This document shows positions 33,411 to 41,329 of a stretch of DNA of 64,000 bases, piece after piece. The notes beneath the pieces were generated by a model. That model ran no database searches. It was given only the letters and a program-made list of their open reading frames with translations, and was not told where the DNA came from. Positions within the stretch are counted from its first letter, which is position 1. Every line of letters starts with the position of its first letter. The stretch is taken from assembly GCF_042666435.1 (NCBI RefSeq), contig NZ_JBHTDC010000001.1, forward strand, positions 496,001 to 560,000. The letters run 5' to 3'. This DNA comes from Allosphingosinicella sp042666435. Lineage in GTDB: Bacteria; Pseudomonadota; Alphaproteobacteria; Sphingomonadales; Sphingomonadaceae. The position numbers and the translations under genes were made by a program.

Positions 33411-33447
33411 CTTTGGCGGCCGCTTTGCCTATCCGCGCCCCCAACGA

Positions 33448-33474
33448 GGCCGCCGCCCTATTGGCGGCCCTTTT
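33448..33474 (+). terminator. Terminator after the cassette and PGPGW gene
   Basis: Stem GGCCGCC / GGCGGCC with an eight-base loop, followed by CTTTT. It separates the 31188-33410 unit from rpmH. Confidence 0.75.
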
Positions 33475-33499
33475 AATTTATCCTGTTGAGGTATGAGCG

Positions 33500-33634
33500 A
33501 TGAAGCGCACTTTCCAGCCGAGCAATCTCGTGCGCAAGCGGCGTCACGGCTTCCGGGCCCGCAAGGCGACGGTGGGCGGACGCAAGATATTGGCGGCTCG
33601 CCGCGCCCGCGGCCGGATCAAGCTTTCCGCTTAG
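33500..33634 (+). CDS. rpmH: 50S ribosomal protein L34
   Basis: 44 aa, MKRTFQPSNLVRKRRHGFRA at the start and RGRIKLSA at the end, a textbook L34. A GAGG ribosome site lies eight bases upstream of ATG 33500. First gene of the conserved rpmH-rnpA-yidD-yidC cluster. It is shorter than the frames that run over it in other registers. Confidence 0.98.
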   Translation: MKRTFQPSNLVRKRRHGFRARKATVGGRKILAARRARGRIKLSA

Positions 33635-33651
33635 TCACCATCTCCCGCCGC

Positions 33652-33957
33652 GTGGATTTCCTCGCGGCGAACCGCGCCAGGCGTGCGCCGATGGCCGGAT
33701 TCGTCCTGCTGGTGCGCGACCGCGCGGACGGCGATCCGGCGATGCGGCTCGGCATCACCGTCACCAAGAAGATCGGCGGCGCGGTCGTCCGCAACCGCAT
33801 GAAGCGCCGCTTCCGGGCGCTGGCGCGCGAGATATTGCCGGAATCGGGCTTCGCCGGCGCCGACCATGTGCTGATCGGGCGTGCGGGCGGTGTGGAGCGG
33901 GATTTCGCGGCGCTCAAAAGGGAATTGTCGGCAGCGCTAACGAAGCTCCGGCGATGA
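33652..33957 (+). CDS. rnpA: Ribonuclease P protein component (start uncertain)
   Basis: Protein cofactor of the RNase P ribozyme that trims tRNA 5' ends. The RNR motif region AVVRNRMKRRFRALAREI is diagnostic, as is MRLGITVTKKIGG. From GTG 33652 it is 101 aa and begins at DFLAANRARRAPMAGFVLLV, leaving out the preceding SRR that relatives have. No ATG, GTG or TTG lies between that GTG and ATG 33493, which would produce a 154-aa protein overlapping all of rpmH in another frame. The stop overlaps yidD (ATGA). Confidence 0.9.
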   Translation: MDFLAANRARRAPMAGFVLLVRDRADGDPAMRLGITVTKKIGGAVVRNRMKRRFRALAREILPESGFAGADHVLIGRAGGVERDFAALKRELSAALTKLRR

Positions 33958-34166
33958 TCGGCAAGCTCCTCATCCTGATCGCCAAGGGCTGGCAGAAGGG
34001 CCCCTCTCTGATCCTGCCGCCATCGTGCCGCTACGTTCCAAGCTGCTCGGCCTATGCAATCACCGCCATTGAACGCTATGGGGCGCTGCGCGGCGGATGG
34101 ATGGCCGCCAGACGCCTGTCCCGATGCCACCCCTGGGGGGGATCCGGCTATGACCCAGTACCGTGA
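33954..34166 (+). CDS. yidD: Membrane protein insertion efficiency factor YidD
   Basis: 70 aa. The family core reads PPSCRYVPSCSAYAITAIER, with three conserved cysteines in total counting SRCHPWGGSGYDPVP. An N-terminal amphipathic/hydrophobic helix (KLLILIAKGWQ) associates with the inner membrane. Aids YidC-dependent insertion and is coupled to rnpA by an ATGA overlap; yidC starts 10 bases downstream. Confidence 0.96.
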   Translation: MIGKLLILIAKGWQKGPSLILPPSCRYVPSCSAYAITAIERYGALRGGWMAARRLSRCHPWGGSGYDPVP

Positions 34167-34176
34167 GGGGAAATAA

Positions 34177-35883
34177 GTGAGCGACCATCGCAACATGATC
34201 CTGGCGATCGTCCTTTCGGCGATCGTCCTGTTCGGCTGGAGCTTCATCTCGGACCGCTACCTGCCGACCGCGCAGGAGCCCTCGACGCGCTTCGTCGAAG
34301 GCAAGCAGGTGCCGATCCCGCAGCCGGACGCCGATCCGACGGCGGATGCCCCGGCGCGGGTACGCGATCGTCGCGTGGTGCTGGCGACGACGCCGCGCGT
34401 CGCCATCGAGACGCCGCGCCTTCGCGGCTCGATCAACCTGCGCGGCGCGCGAATCGACGACCTCGTCCTCACCGACTACCGCCAGAGCCTCGCCCCCGAT
34501 TCGCCCTTTATCCGCCTCCTCTCGCCGTCGGGCGCGCCGGAGGCCTATTTCGCGAGCTTCGGATGGACGGGCGAAGGCCTGGCTTTGCCCAGCGCCGAGA
34601 CCGTCTGGACGGCGAGCGGCACGACCCTTTCACCCGGCAATCCGGTCACCTTGACCTGGGACAACGGCCAGGGCCAGCGCTTCGACATCCGCCTGTCGGT
34701 GGACGACGCCTATATGTTCACCGCCAATCAGACCGTGACCAATACCGGCTCCGGCGCCGTGGCGGCCCGCCCCTACGCTCTCATCAGCCGCGCCGAACCT
34801 TCGGAAGATCCCGACAGCTGGACGATGCATGTCGGCCCCATCGGCGTGTTCAACGACGCCGCCAATTACGACTGGAGCTACGAGGATATCGCCGAAGAGG
34901 GCGACCAGAGCTTCTCCACCACCGGCGGCTGGCTCGGCTTCAGCGACAAATATTGGCTGACGGCGCTGGTCCCCAGCCAGTCCGCCGAGGTCGCCGCCGC
35001 CTTTCGGCGCGGCGCCAATGGCGGTTTCCAGGCCAATTTCACCACCGCTCCCACGATCGTCGCGCCGGGCAAGGCGGCGACGCACGAATCACGCCTGTTC
35101 GCCGGCGCGAAGGAAGTGGAGCTGCTCGATCATTATGAGGACGATCTGGGCGTCACGCGCTTCGACAAGGCGATCGACTGGGGCTGGTTCGAATGGTTCA
35201 TGAAGCCGATCTTCGCGCTCCTCAACTGGCTGTTCGAGGCGATCGGCAATTTCGGCGTGGCGATCATCTGCCTCACCTTCATCGTGCGCGGCCTGATGTT
35301 CCCGATCGCGCAGAAGCAATTCAAGTCGATGGCGGCGATGCGGGTCGTCCAGCCCAAGATGAAGGCTCTCCAGGAGCGCCACAAGGACGACAAGCCGCGG
35401 CTCCAGCAGGAGATGCTGAAGCTCTACCAGGAGGAGAAGGTCAATCCGATGGCGGGCTGCCTGCCGATCCTGCTCCAGATCCCGATCTTCTACGCGCTCT
35501 ACAAGGTGCTGATGCTGGCGGTGGAGATGCGCCACGAGCCCTTCATCCTGTGGATCAAGGACCTCTCCGCGCCCGATCCGCTGACGCCGGTCAACCTGTT
35601 CGGCTTTCTCGATTTCACGCCGCCCGCCTTCCTGGCTCTGGGCATTCTGCCGATCCTGCTCGGCATCACCATGTGGCTCCAGTTCAAGCTCAATCCGCAG
35701 CCGATGGATCCGGTGCAGAAGCAGGTCTTCTCGATCATGCCCTGGGTGTTCATGTTCATCATGGCGCCCTTCGCGGCCGGCTTGCAGCTCTACTGGACGG
35801 TGTCGAACATTCTCACCATCGCCCAGCAGAAATGGCTCTACAGCCGCCATCCGGGCATGGCTGAGGCGACCGAGGCGAAATGA
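34177..35883 (+). CDS. yidC: Membrane protein insertase YidC
   Basis: 568 aa from GTG 34177 with an AGGGGAAA ribosome site. Gram-negative type: N-terminal membrane helix (MILAIVLSAIVLFGWSFI), a large periplasmic beta-sandwich domain (about residues 40-340), then the five-helix insertase core beginning FEWFMKPIFALLNWLFEAIG. Conserved MAGCLPILLQIPIFYALYKV lies in the core. Needed for membrane insertion of many proteins, alone or with SecYEG. Confidence 0.97.
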   Translation: MSDHRNMILAIVLSAIVLFGWSFISDRYLPTAQEPSTRFVEGKQVPIPQPDADPTADAPARVRDRRVVLATTPRVAIETPRLRGSINLRGARIDDLVLTDYRQSLAPDSPFIRLLSPSGAPEAYFASFGWTGEGLALPSAETVWTASGTTLSPGNPVTLTWDNGQGQRFDIRLSVDDAYMFTANQTVTNTGSGAVAARPYALISRAEPSEDPDSWTMHVGPIGVFNDAANYDWSYEDIAEEGDQSFSTTGGWLGFSDKYWLTALVPSQSAEVAAAFRRGANGGFQANFTTAPTIVAPGKAATHESRLFAGAKEVELLDHYEDDLGVTRFDKAIDWGWFEWFMKPIFALLNWLFEAIGNFGVAIICLTFIVRGLMFPIAQKQFKSMAAMRVVQPKMKALQERHKDDKPRLQQEMLKLYQEEKVNPMAGCLPILLQIPIFYALYKVLMLAVEMRHEPFILWIKDLSAPDPLTPVNLFGFLDFTPPAFLALGILPILLGITMWLQFKLNPQPMDPVQKQVFSIMPWVFMFIMAPFAAGLQLYWTVSNILTIAQQKWLYSRHPGMAEATEAK

Positions 35884-35902
35884 CGCGGTTCCTGTCTCCA
35901 GA

Positions 35903-36003
35903 CCGTTCGTGTCGAGCGAAGTCGAGACAACCCGCCGAGCGCAGCCGAGGCCCGATCTCGGCTGCGCTCGATGGGGCCCCTCAACTTCGCTCGGGGCGAA
36001 CGG
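35903..36003. repeat. Palindromic repeat family C, copy 3 (yidC-engB gap)
   Basis: Arms CCGTTCGTGTCGAGCGAAGT and CTTCGCTCGGGGCGAACGG. It ends four bases before the engB start codon, so it forms most of the engB leader. The inner pair is GAGCGCAGCCGAG / CTCGGCTGCGCTC. Confidence 0.92.
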
Positions 36004-36007
36004 ACCC

Positions 36008-36643
36008 ATGACGAATGCCGACCATCTGGACGATGTGGCCCGAAAGCTGTTTTCCGGGCCGATCGCGTTCCTGAAATCGGCGCCGGGTCTCCAATTCCTG
36101 CCCGACCCGGCGGTAGAGGAGATCGCCTTCGCCGGACGCTCGAATGTCGGCAAGTCGTCCCTGCTCAACAAGCTGACGAACCGGCGCGATCTCGCCCGCA
36201 CGTCGAACACGCCGGGGCGCACGCAGGAATTGAACTTCTTCGATGTCGGCGAACCGCTCCGCTTCCGCCTGGTCGACATGCCCGGTTACGGTTTCGCCAA
36301 GGCGCCCAAGGACGTGGCGCGCAAGTGGCGCTATCTCGTCAACGACTATCTGCGTGGCCGGCAGGTGCTGAAGCGCGCTCTGGTGCTGGTCGACAGCCGC
36401 CACGGCCTCAAGGAGATCGACCACGAGGTGATGAAGATGCTCGACGACGCGGCGGTCTCCTATCACATCGTCCTCACCAAGGCCGACAAGATCAAGACGA
36501 GCGAACTCCGGGACGTCGAGCAGCGCACCGCGGACGAGGGGAAGAAGCACCCCGCCGCGCATCCCGAGATCATCACGACGTCCAGTGAAACGGGTCTCGG
36601 CATTGATCGGTTGAGACGCGCGGTGGTGGAAGCTATCGGCTAA
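36008..36643 (+). CDS. engB: Ribosome biogenesis GTP-binding protein EngB (YihA/YsxC)
   Basis: TrmE-Era-EngA-type GTPase involved in large-subunit assembly. 211 aa from ATG 36008. G1 GRSNVGKSSLLNKL, G2 region SNTPGRTQELNFF, G3 DMPGYGFA, G4 LTKADKIK and a G5-like TSSETG are all present. Translation further upstream would read through repeat C3 and is rejected. Follows yidC on the same strand. Confidence 0.96.
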   Translation: MTNADHLDDVARKLFSGPIAFLKSAPGLQFLPDPAVEEIAFAGRSNVGKSSLLNKLTNRRDLARTSNTPGRTQELNFFDVGEPLRFRLVDMPGYGFAKAPKDVARKWRYLVNDYLRGRQVLKRALVLVDSRHGLKEIDHEVMKMLDDAAVSYHIVLTKADKIKTSELRDVEQRTADEGKKHPAAHPEIITTSSETGLGIDRLRRAVVEAIG

Positions 36644-36645
36644 TC

Positions 36646-36723
36646 GTCACCCCGGCGAAGGCCGGGTCTCGTGAAGGCCCGCCGAGACCTCTGGTCCCGG
36701 GATCCGGCCTACGCCGGGATGAC
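36646..36723. repeat. Palindromic repeat family A, copy 6 (engB-gst gap)
   Basis: Arms GTCACCCCGGCGAAGGCCGG and CCGGCCTACGCCGGGATGAC. The only family A copy seen outside the nuo operon in this window. Confidence 0.88.
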
Positions 36724-36737
36724 GGTAGGAGAATGCA

Positions 36738-37403
36738 TTGCTCAAGCTCATCATCGGCAACAAGGCTTATTCCTCCTGGTCGCTGCGCGGCTGGCTGGCG
36801 GTGAAGCAGTCAGGACTTCCCTTCGAGGAAATCACGGTCCCGATGTTCGACGAGGATTGGAACAAGCGTACCCAGGGCGACGAGTTCGCGCCGTCGGGCG
36901 GCAAGGTGCCGATCTTGTGGGACGACAAGACCGTCATCTGGGACAGCCTCGCCATCGTCGAATGGCTGGCCGACAAGACCGACCGGGCGCGCTATTGGCC
37001 AAAGGATGATTCCGCGCGCGGCATGGCGCGGTCGATGGCGGCGGAAATGCATTCGAGCTACGCCACCTTGCGCAGCGAATGCGGCATGAACGTCCGCAAG
37101 CAATATCCGCCCAAGCCACTGTCGGAACCGCTCCGCGCCGAGATCATCCGCATTCTGGAGCTGTGGGCCGAGGCGCGCGCCCGACACGGCAGCGGCGGCC
37201 CCTATCTGTTCGGCGATTTCGGCGCGGTCGACATCATGTTCGCGCCGGTCGTGACCCGCTTCGTCACTTATTCCATCCCCGTCCCCCGCTTCGCCGCTAC
37301 CTATATGGAGGCGATCCTCAACCATCCTTGGCTGCAGGAATGGATCGGCGCCGCGCAGGAGGAGCCGTGGATCATCGAAAATTACGAAGTGCCGACCGCG
37401 TAA
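36738..37403 (+). CDS. Glutathione S-transferase family protein
   Basis: 221 aa from TTG 36738 with a GGAG ribosome site; an ATG five bases upstream is out of frame. Thioredoxin-fold N-terminal domain (KLIIGNKAYSSWSLRGWLAV) with the GSH-site Ser in SSWS and the cis-proline region GGKVPILWDD, then WDSLAIVEWLAD. The C-terminal helical domain follows. Substrate unknown. The 3' end overlaps the convergent cupin gene by 22 bases. Confidence 0.9.
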   Translation: MLKLIIGNKAYSSWSLRGWLAVKQSGLPFEEITVPMFDEDWNKRTQGDEFAPSGGKVPILWDDKTVIWDSLAIVEWLADKTDRARYWPKDDSARGMARSMAAEMHSSYATLRSECGMNVRKQYPPKPLSEPLRAEIIRILELWAEARARHGSGGPYLFGDFGAVDIMFAPVVTRFVTYSIPVPRFAATYMEAILNHPWLQEWIGAAQEEPWIIENYEVPTA

Positions 37404-37843
37404 AGGCTGCCGTCCTTGTGCGTGTACCCGCCGCCCGCACCGAGGTGCAGGTCGATGTCGGGATAGTGACAATCGCTCTCCGCCGGCCGCCCGATTGCCA
37501 CGAACACACAATCCTCGCCGCTCCGATTGACCAGGTGATGCCCGTCGGCGACCCCTTTGGGAAACGCGGCCACCTCTCCTGCCCGAATCACGGTCTCCCC
37601 GGCTTCCTCGACCAGGACCGCCCAGCCGGACAGCATGACCACCAGCTCATCCTCGCCTTCGTGCCAGTGGCGCTGGCTCGACATCGCGCCGGGCCGGAGC
37701 GTCACGTGGCTCGCGCCGAAATCCGAGAGGCCCGCCGCGGGAACGAGACGACGGTAGAAGCGTCCCGCCACGTCCGATGCATAAGGCTCCGGATAGCCGG
37801 TGCGGTTGGTCTGCTCGATCGCGGAGAGGTCTAGCTTGGGCAT
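37382..37843 (-). CDS. Cupin domain-containing protein
   Basis: 153 aa from ATG 37843 (MPKLDLSAIEQTNRTGYPEP). The double-stranded beta-helix metal motif is RHWHEGEDELVVMLSG, that is HxHxxxxE, with the second motif PKGVADGHHLVNRS supplying another His. Small one-domain cupins of this type bind a metal; function unknown. Divergent from dapE; convergent and overlapping with the GST gene. Confidence 0.88.
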   Translation of the reverse strand: MPKLDLSAIEQTNRTGYPEPYASDVAGRFYRRLVPAAGLSDFGASHVTLRPGAMSSQRHWHEGEDELVVMLSGWAVLVEEAGETVIRAGEVAAFPKGVADGHHLVNRSGEDCVFVAIGRPAESDCHYPDIDLHLGAGGGYTHKDGSLYAVGTS

Positions 37844-37891
37844 CGGATACTCCGCTGGGCAAGGCGCGCCGCCCTTGCTAGGCGAAAGGCC

Positions 37892-39022
37892 ATGACGTCC
37901 GCAATCGACCCCGTCGCCCTCGCCTCCCGCCTCATCGCCTGTCCGAGCGTCACGCCCAAGGAAGCAGGCGCCCTGACCATCCTCGGCGAAGCCCTCCAGG
38001 ATATCGGCTTCGAGGTCCACCGCTTCCTCTCCGGCCAGGGACCGGACGGGCCGGTCGAGAACCTGTTCGCCTCGCGCGGACAAGGTGGACCCCATTTCGC
38101 CTTCGCCGGCCATATCGATGTCGTGCCGGCCGGCAATGGCTGGACGAGCGACGCCTTCGAGCCCGAGATACGCGACGGCCTCCTATACGGGCGCGGTGCC
38201 GCCGACATGAAGGGCGCCATCGCCGCCTTCGTCGCCGCCGCGGTGGACGTCCGCGAGCATGACGGCACGCTCAGCTTCATTATCACCGGCGACGAGGAAG
38301 GCCCGGCGGTCCACGGCACACGCGCGATCATGGAGTGGATGGCGGAGCGGTCGATCCGGCCCGACATGATCCTGATCGGCGAGCCCACGTCGCAGCACCG
38401 GCTCGGCGACATGGTGAAGATAGGGCGGCGGGGATCGGTCAATATCTGGATCGACGTCGTCGGGACGCAGGGTCATGTCGCCTATCCCCACCTCGCCGAC
38501 AATCCGATCGCGCGTCTCGCCCGTATCCTCTCCGCGCTCCAGGCGATGGAGCTGGACGAGGGCACCTTATGGTTCCAGCCGTCGAACCTCGAAGTGACCG
38601 ACCTCAGGGTCGATAATCCCGCCTGCAATGTCATCCCCGGCGAAGCGCACGCCCGCCTCAACATCCGCTTCAACGACCTGCAGAAGGGGCCCGAGCTCGT
38701 GGCGCGGGTGACAGGCATCGTCGAAGAGCTCGCCCCGGGAGCGCGCATCGAAGCGAAGATTTCGGGCGAGGCCTTCCTCAACGAGCCCGGGCCGCTGTCG
38801 GAGATGGTCGCCGCCGCGATCCGCGAGGAGACCGGTCTCACCGCAAAGCTGTCGACCAGTGGCGGAACCTCCGACGCCCGCTTTCTGACCATCCTCTGCC
38901 CGGTGATAGAGTTCGGCCTGCCCAACGCGACCATGCACAAGCTGGACGAGGCAGTGGCCGTGGAGGACCTGCACGCGCTCCGGGCGATCTACGCCCGCAT
39001 CATCCGCTCCGCGCTCGGCTAG
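37892..39022 (+). CDS. dapE: Succinyl-diaminopimelate desuccinylase
   Basis: Zn-dependent M20 peptidase-family enzyme giving LL-diaminopimelate for lysine and peptidoglycan synthesis. 376 aa. Metal and catalytic motifs: FAGHIDVVPAG, GRGAADMKGAIAAFVAA, TGDEEGPAVHGT (catalytic Glu-Glu) and the C-terminal SGGTSDARF and NATMHKLDEAV. The last 23 bases overlap the convergent GGDEF-EAL gene. Confidence 0.95.
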   Translation: MTSAIDPVALASRLIACPSVTPKEAGALTILGEALQDIGFEVHRFLSGQGPDGPVENLFASRGQGGPHFAFAGHIDVVPAGNGWTSDAFEPEIRDGLLYGRGAADMKGAIAAFVAAAVDVREHDGTLSFIITGDEEGPAVHGTRAIMEWMAERSIRPDMILIGEPTSQHRLGDMVKIGRRGSVNIWIDVVGTQGHVAYPHLADNPIARLARILSALQAMELDEGTLWFQPSNLEVTDLRVDNPACNVIPGEAHARLNIRFNDLQKGPELVARVTGIVEELAPGARIEAKISGEAFLNEPGPLSEMVAAAIREETGLTAKLSTSGGTSDARFLTILCPVIEFGLPNATMHKLDEAVAVEDLHALRAIYARIIRSALG

Positions 39023-40742
39023 GCGGTGCGCGGAAGCCGTTCTCGCGCGCCCAGGCGACGAATTCAGCCTCGCTCATCGCCTCGGCGAAGGCGAAACCCT
39101 GGACAATGTCGCAGCCGATCGCGCGCAGCACGTCGAGCTGCTCCGGCCGCTCCACTCCCTCGCCGACCACTTCGCAGCCGAGACCATGGATGAGGTGGAT
39201 GACCGCCGAGACGATCGTCCTCGCCCCGTCCGAAACGTGGACGCTTTCGACGAGGCTGCGGTCGAGCTTCACCCGGTCGAGCGGCATGTCCTTCATGCGC
39301 GCGAGATTCGAATAGCCCGATCCGAAATCGTCGATGGCGATGGCGACGCCTTCCGCCCGCAGCGCCGCCAGCTCCCGGATCACGGTCTCGCCGCACTTCA
39401 TCGCGAGCGTTTCGGTAAACTCCAGCTCGAGCAGCCAAAGCGGTGCGTCGTTGCGCGCCAGCGTCTCGCGCAGGCGCGCGAAAAAGTCCGGCCGCTCTAC
39501 TTGGCGCGGGCTGACGTTGAAGGTGAGCCGCTGGGTCATTCCCGCCATGCTCCAGCGCCTGAGGGCCGCGGCGGCCTCCTCCACCACCCAATCCCCGAGG
39601 TCGACGATCAAGCTGCTCTCCTCGGCGACGCCGATGAAGCTGCCGGGAAGCCTTGTGCCGTCGGTCGGATGATTCCAGCGCAGCAGGGCCTCGGCCGCGA
39701 TCACGGCGCCGCTCCGCGCGCAGACCTGGGGCTGGAAGGCGAGCTCGAATTCGCCGCGGGCGAGGCCGTCCCGCAGCGCACGCTCGGTCAGCGTCCTTTG
39801 TTCGACCGCGGCGGCCATTTCGGGGCGATAGCTGGAGACGCGTGAACGGCCGGCGGCCTTGGCGTCGTACATGGCGGTGTCCGCCGCCTTCATCAGGCTA
39901 GTCAGGTCTTCGCCGTGACCTGGACCGATGGCGACCCCGATCGAGGCGCCCATGTGAATGACCTGGCCGGCTATATCGTAAGGTTCGCTGAGCGCCTCCA
40001 GCGCCCGCCCGGCAATATGCTCGGCGTCCTCGATGCCCGGCACGTTCGGGAAAAGCAGGGTGAACTCGTCGCCAGCCAGGCGCGCGAGCAGCGGCTGCGA
40101 CGCGCCGCCGGCCCGGGTCTCGCCTTTCACCACCTCCCGCAATCGATTGGCGACCATGATGAGGACATGGTCTCCCTGCGCGTGGCCCAGGCTGTCGTTC
40201 ACCTCCTTGAAGCCGTCCAGATCGATGAACAGCAAGGCGACGCGCTCCGCGGTGCCGCGCGCCTTCAACATCCGGTCGGCCTCGCGCTTGAAATAGACGC
40301 GGTTGGGGAGCGCGGTGACGGGATCGTACAAGGCCATCACATGGACGTTGTCGAGATTGGAGCGAACCTGCTCGAACAGATTGTCGACGGCAGAGGCGAG
40401 CGCCGGCAGCTCGGCGCGAACGGCGGCGGGTGCCGGCGAGGTGAGATCGCCGGAGCCGACGGCGAGCAGGCGATCGATCAGCGCCGAGACCGCGCGGGCG
40501 TGGGCCGTATTGGGCTTTTCCGAAGCCACCCAGACGATCAGCAACGCGAACACGCCCATGGTCAGCGAGGCGGCGATCTTGTCGTCGATGTCCTGCAGCA
40601 TCAATATGGCGACGAGAGTGAACAGGAACGATGCCATGCCGGCGCAGAGCGACATCATGAAGTTACTGATTTTCTCCAGTTTTTCCTTCATGATGTGAAT
40701 GTCGATCGCCCGATCTGCCGCGCCGTTGGGGGCGGAATTCAT
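39000..40742 (-). CDS. Membrane GGDEF-EAL protein (probable cyclic-di-GMP phosphodiesterase)
   Basis: 580 aa. Two membrane helices (about residues 28-50 and 58-78) precede a linker, a GGDEF domain and an EAL domain. The GGDEF site reads RLAGDEFTLLF, so the first Gly is Ala; AGDEF versions can be active in some enzymes but are often not. The EAL domain looks intact: AAEALLRWNHP, ETLAMKCGE, AIDDFGSGYSN and VKLDRSLVESV. A net hydrolase is likely but not shown. ATG 40742 is used; Met18 is an alternative. Confidence 0.9.
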   Translation of the reverse strand: MNSAPNGAADRAIDIHIMKEKLEKISNFMMSLCAGMASFLFTLVAILMLQDIDDKIAASLTMGVFALLIVWVASEKPNTAHARAVSALIDRLLAVGSGDLTSPAPAAVRAELPALASAVDNLFEQVRSNLDNVHVMALYDPVTALPNRVYFKREADRMLKARGTAERVALLFIDLDGFKEVNDSLGHAQGDHVLIMVANRLREVVKGETRAGGASQPLLARLAGDEFTLLFPNVPGIEDAEHIAGRALEALSEPYDIAGQVIHMGASIGVAIGPGHGEDLTSLMKAADTAMYDAKAAGRSRVSSYRPEMAAAVEQRTLTERALRDGLARGEFELAFQPQVCARSGAVIAAEALLRWNHPTDGTRLPGSFIGVAEESSLIVDLGDWVVEEAAAALRRWSMAGMTQRLTFNVSPRQVERPDFFARLRETLARNDAPLWLLELEFTETLAMKCGETVIRELAALRAEGVAIAIDDFGSGYSNLARMKDMPLDRVKLDRSLVESVHVSDGARTIVSAVIHLIHGLGCEVVGEGVERPEQLDVLRAIGCDIVQGFAFAEAMSEAEFVAWARENGFRAPPSRARSG

Positions 40743-40783
40743 GCCCCCTCGCCGACAGTAGCCGCTTTGGCTTAACGTTCCGT

Positions 40784-41329
40784 CTATGCGGGCCTGCGCC
40801 GGCGCAGGACGATGTAGAGCGCCCCCGCCCCGCCATGACGCGGGTGGGCGTTGCGCACGGCGGCGATGTCACGGGCATGGCGCGATGCCGCCAGCCAGTC
40901 GCCGACGGCCGCCCTTATCGCTCCGCGCATGGCGGGTCGCGCGTCGCCGGACGGCGCCTTGCCGGTGATCAGCAGCATGACCCGCGCGCCCATGGCGACG
41001 GCCTGCTCAAGCTTCAGATCCAGAAGGTCGTACGCCGTTCCGAGATTATGACCGTGGAGGTCGACGGTCAGATCCGGCTGGACGAGCCCACGGCCAAGAC
41101 GCCGATCCCAGGTTCCGTCGAGTGTCGAGCCGGGGCGAACGGGGGCGGGCGCCACTGGTCGGAGAGGCGCGGCTCTCGCGCCCGCGCGCGGCGGCGGGGA
41201 CGGTTCGACAGGCGCCGGGACGGCTTCGAGCGCGTCCGGTTCCCGCGCGTGGAGGGGGCGAACCGTGGCGACCACTTTCTCCCACAATGCGCGCTCCTCA
41301 GCGCCGAGAGGCCGTGCCACGATCCGCAT
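40784..41329 (-). CDS. Smr/MutS2-domain protein
   Basis: 181 aa. A Pro/Ala-rich, probably disordered N-terminal part (residues about 30-75) is followed by an Smr domain with DLTVDLHGHNLGTAYDLLDL and VMLLITGKAP, then NAHPRHGGAGALYIVLRR near the end. Smr domains are nicking or RNA-cleaving nucleases. Begins inside the 3' end of mltA (32-base overlap), so the two are probably co-translated. Confidence 0.88.
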   Translation of the reverse strand: MRIVARPLGAEERALWEKVVATVRPLHAREPDALEAVPAPVEPSPPPRAGARAAPLRPVAPAPVRPGSTLDGTWDRRLGRGLVQPDLTVDLHGHNLGTAYDLLDLKLEQAVAMGARVMLLITGKAPSGDARPAMRGAIRAAVGDWLAASRHARDIAAVRNAHPRHGGAGALYIVLRRRRPA

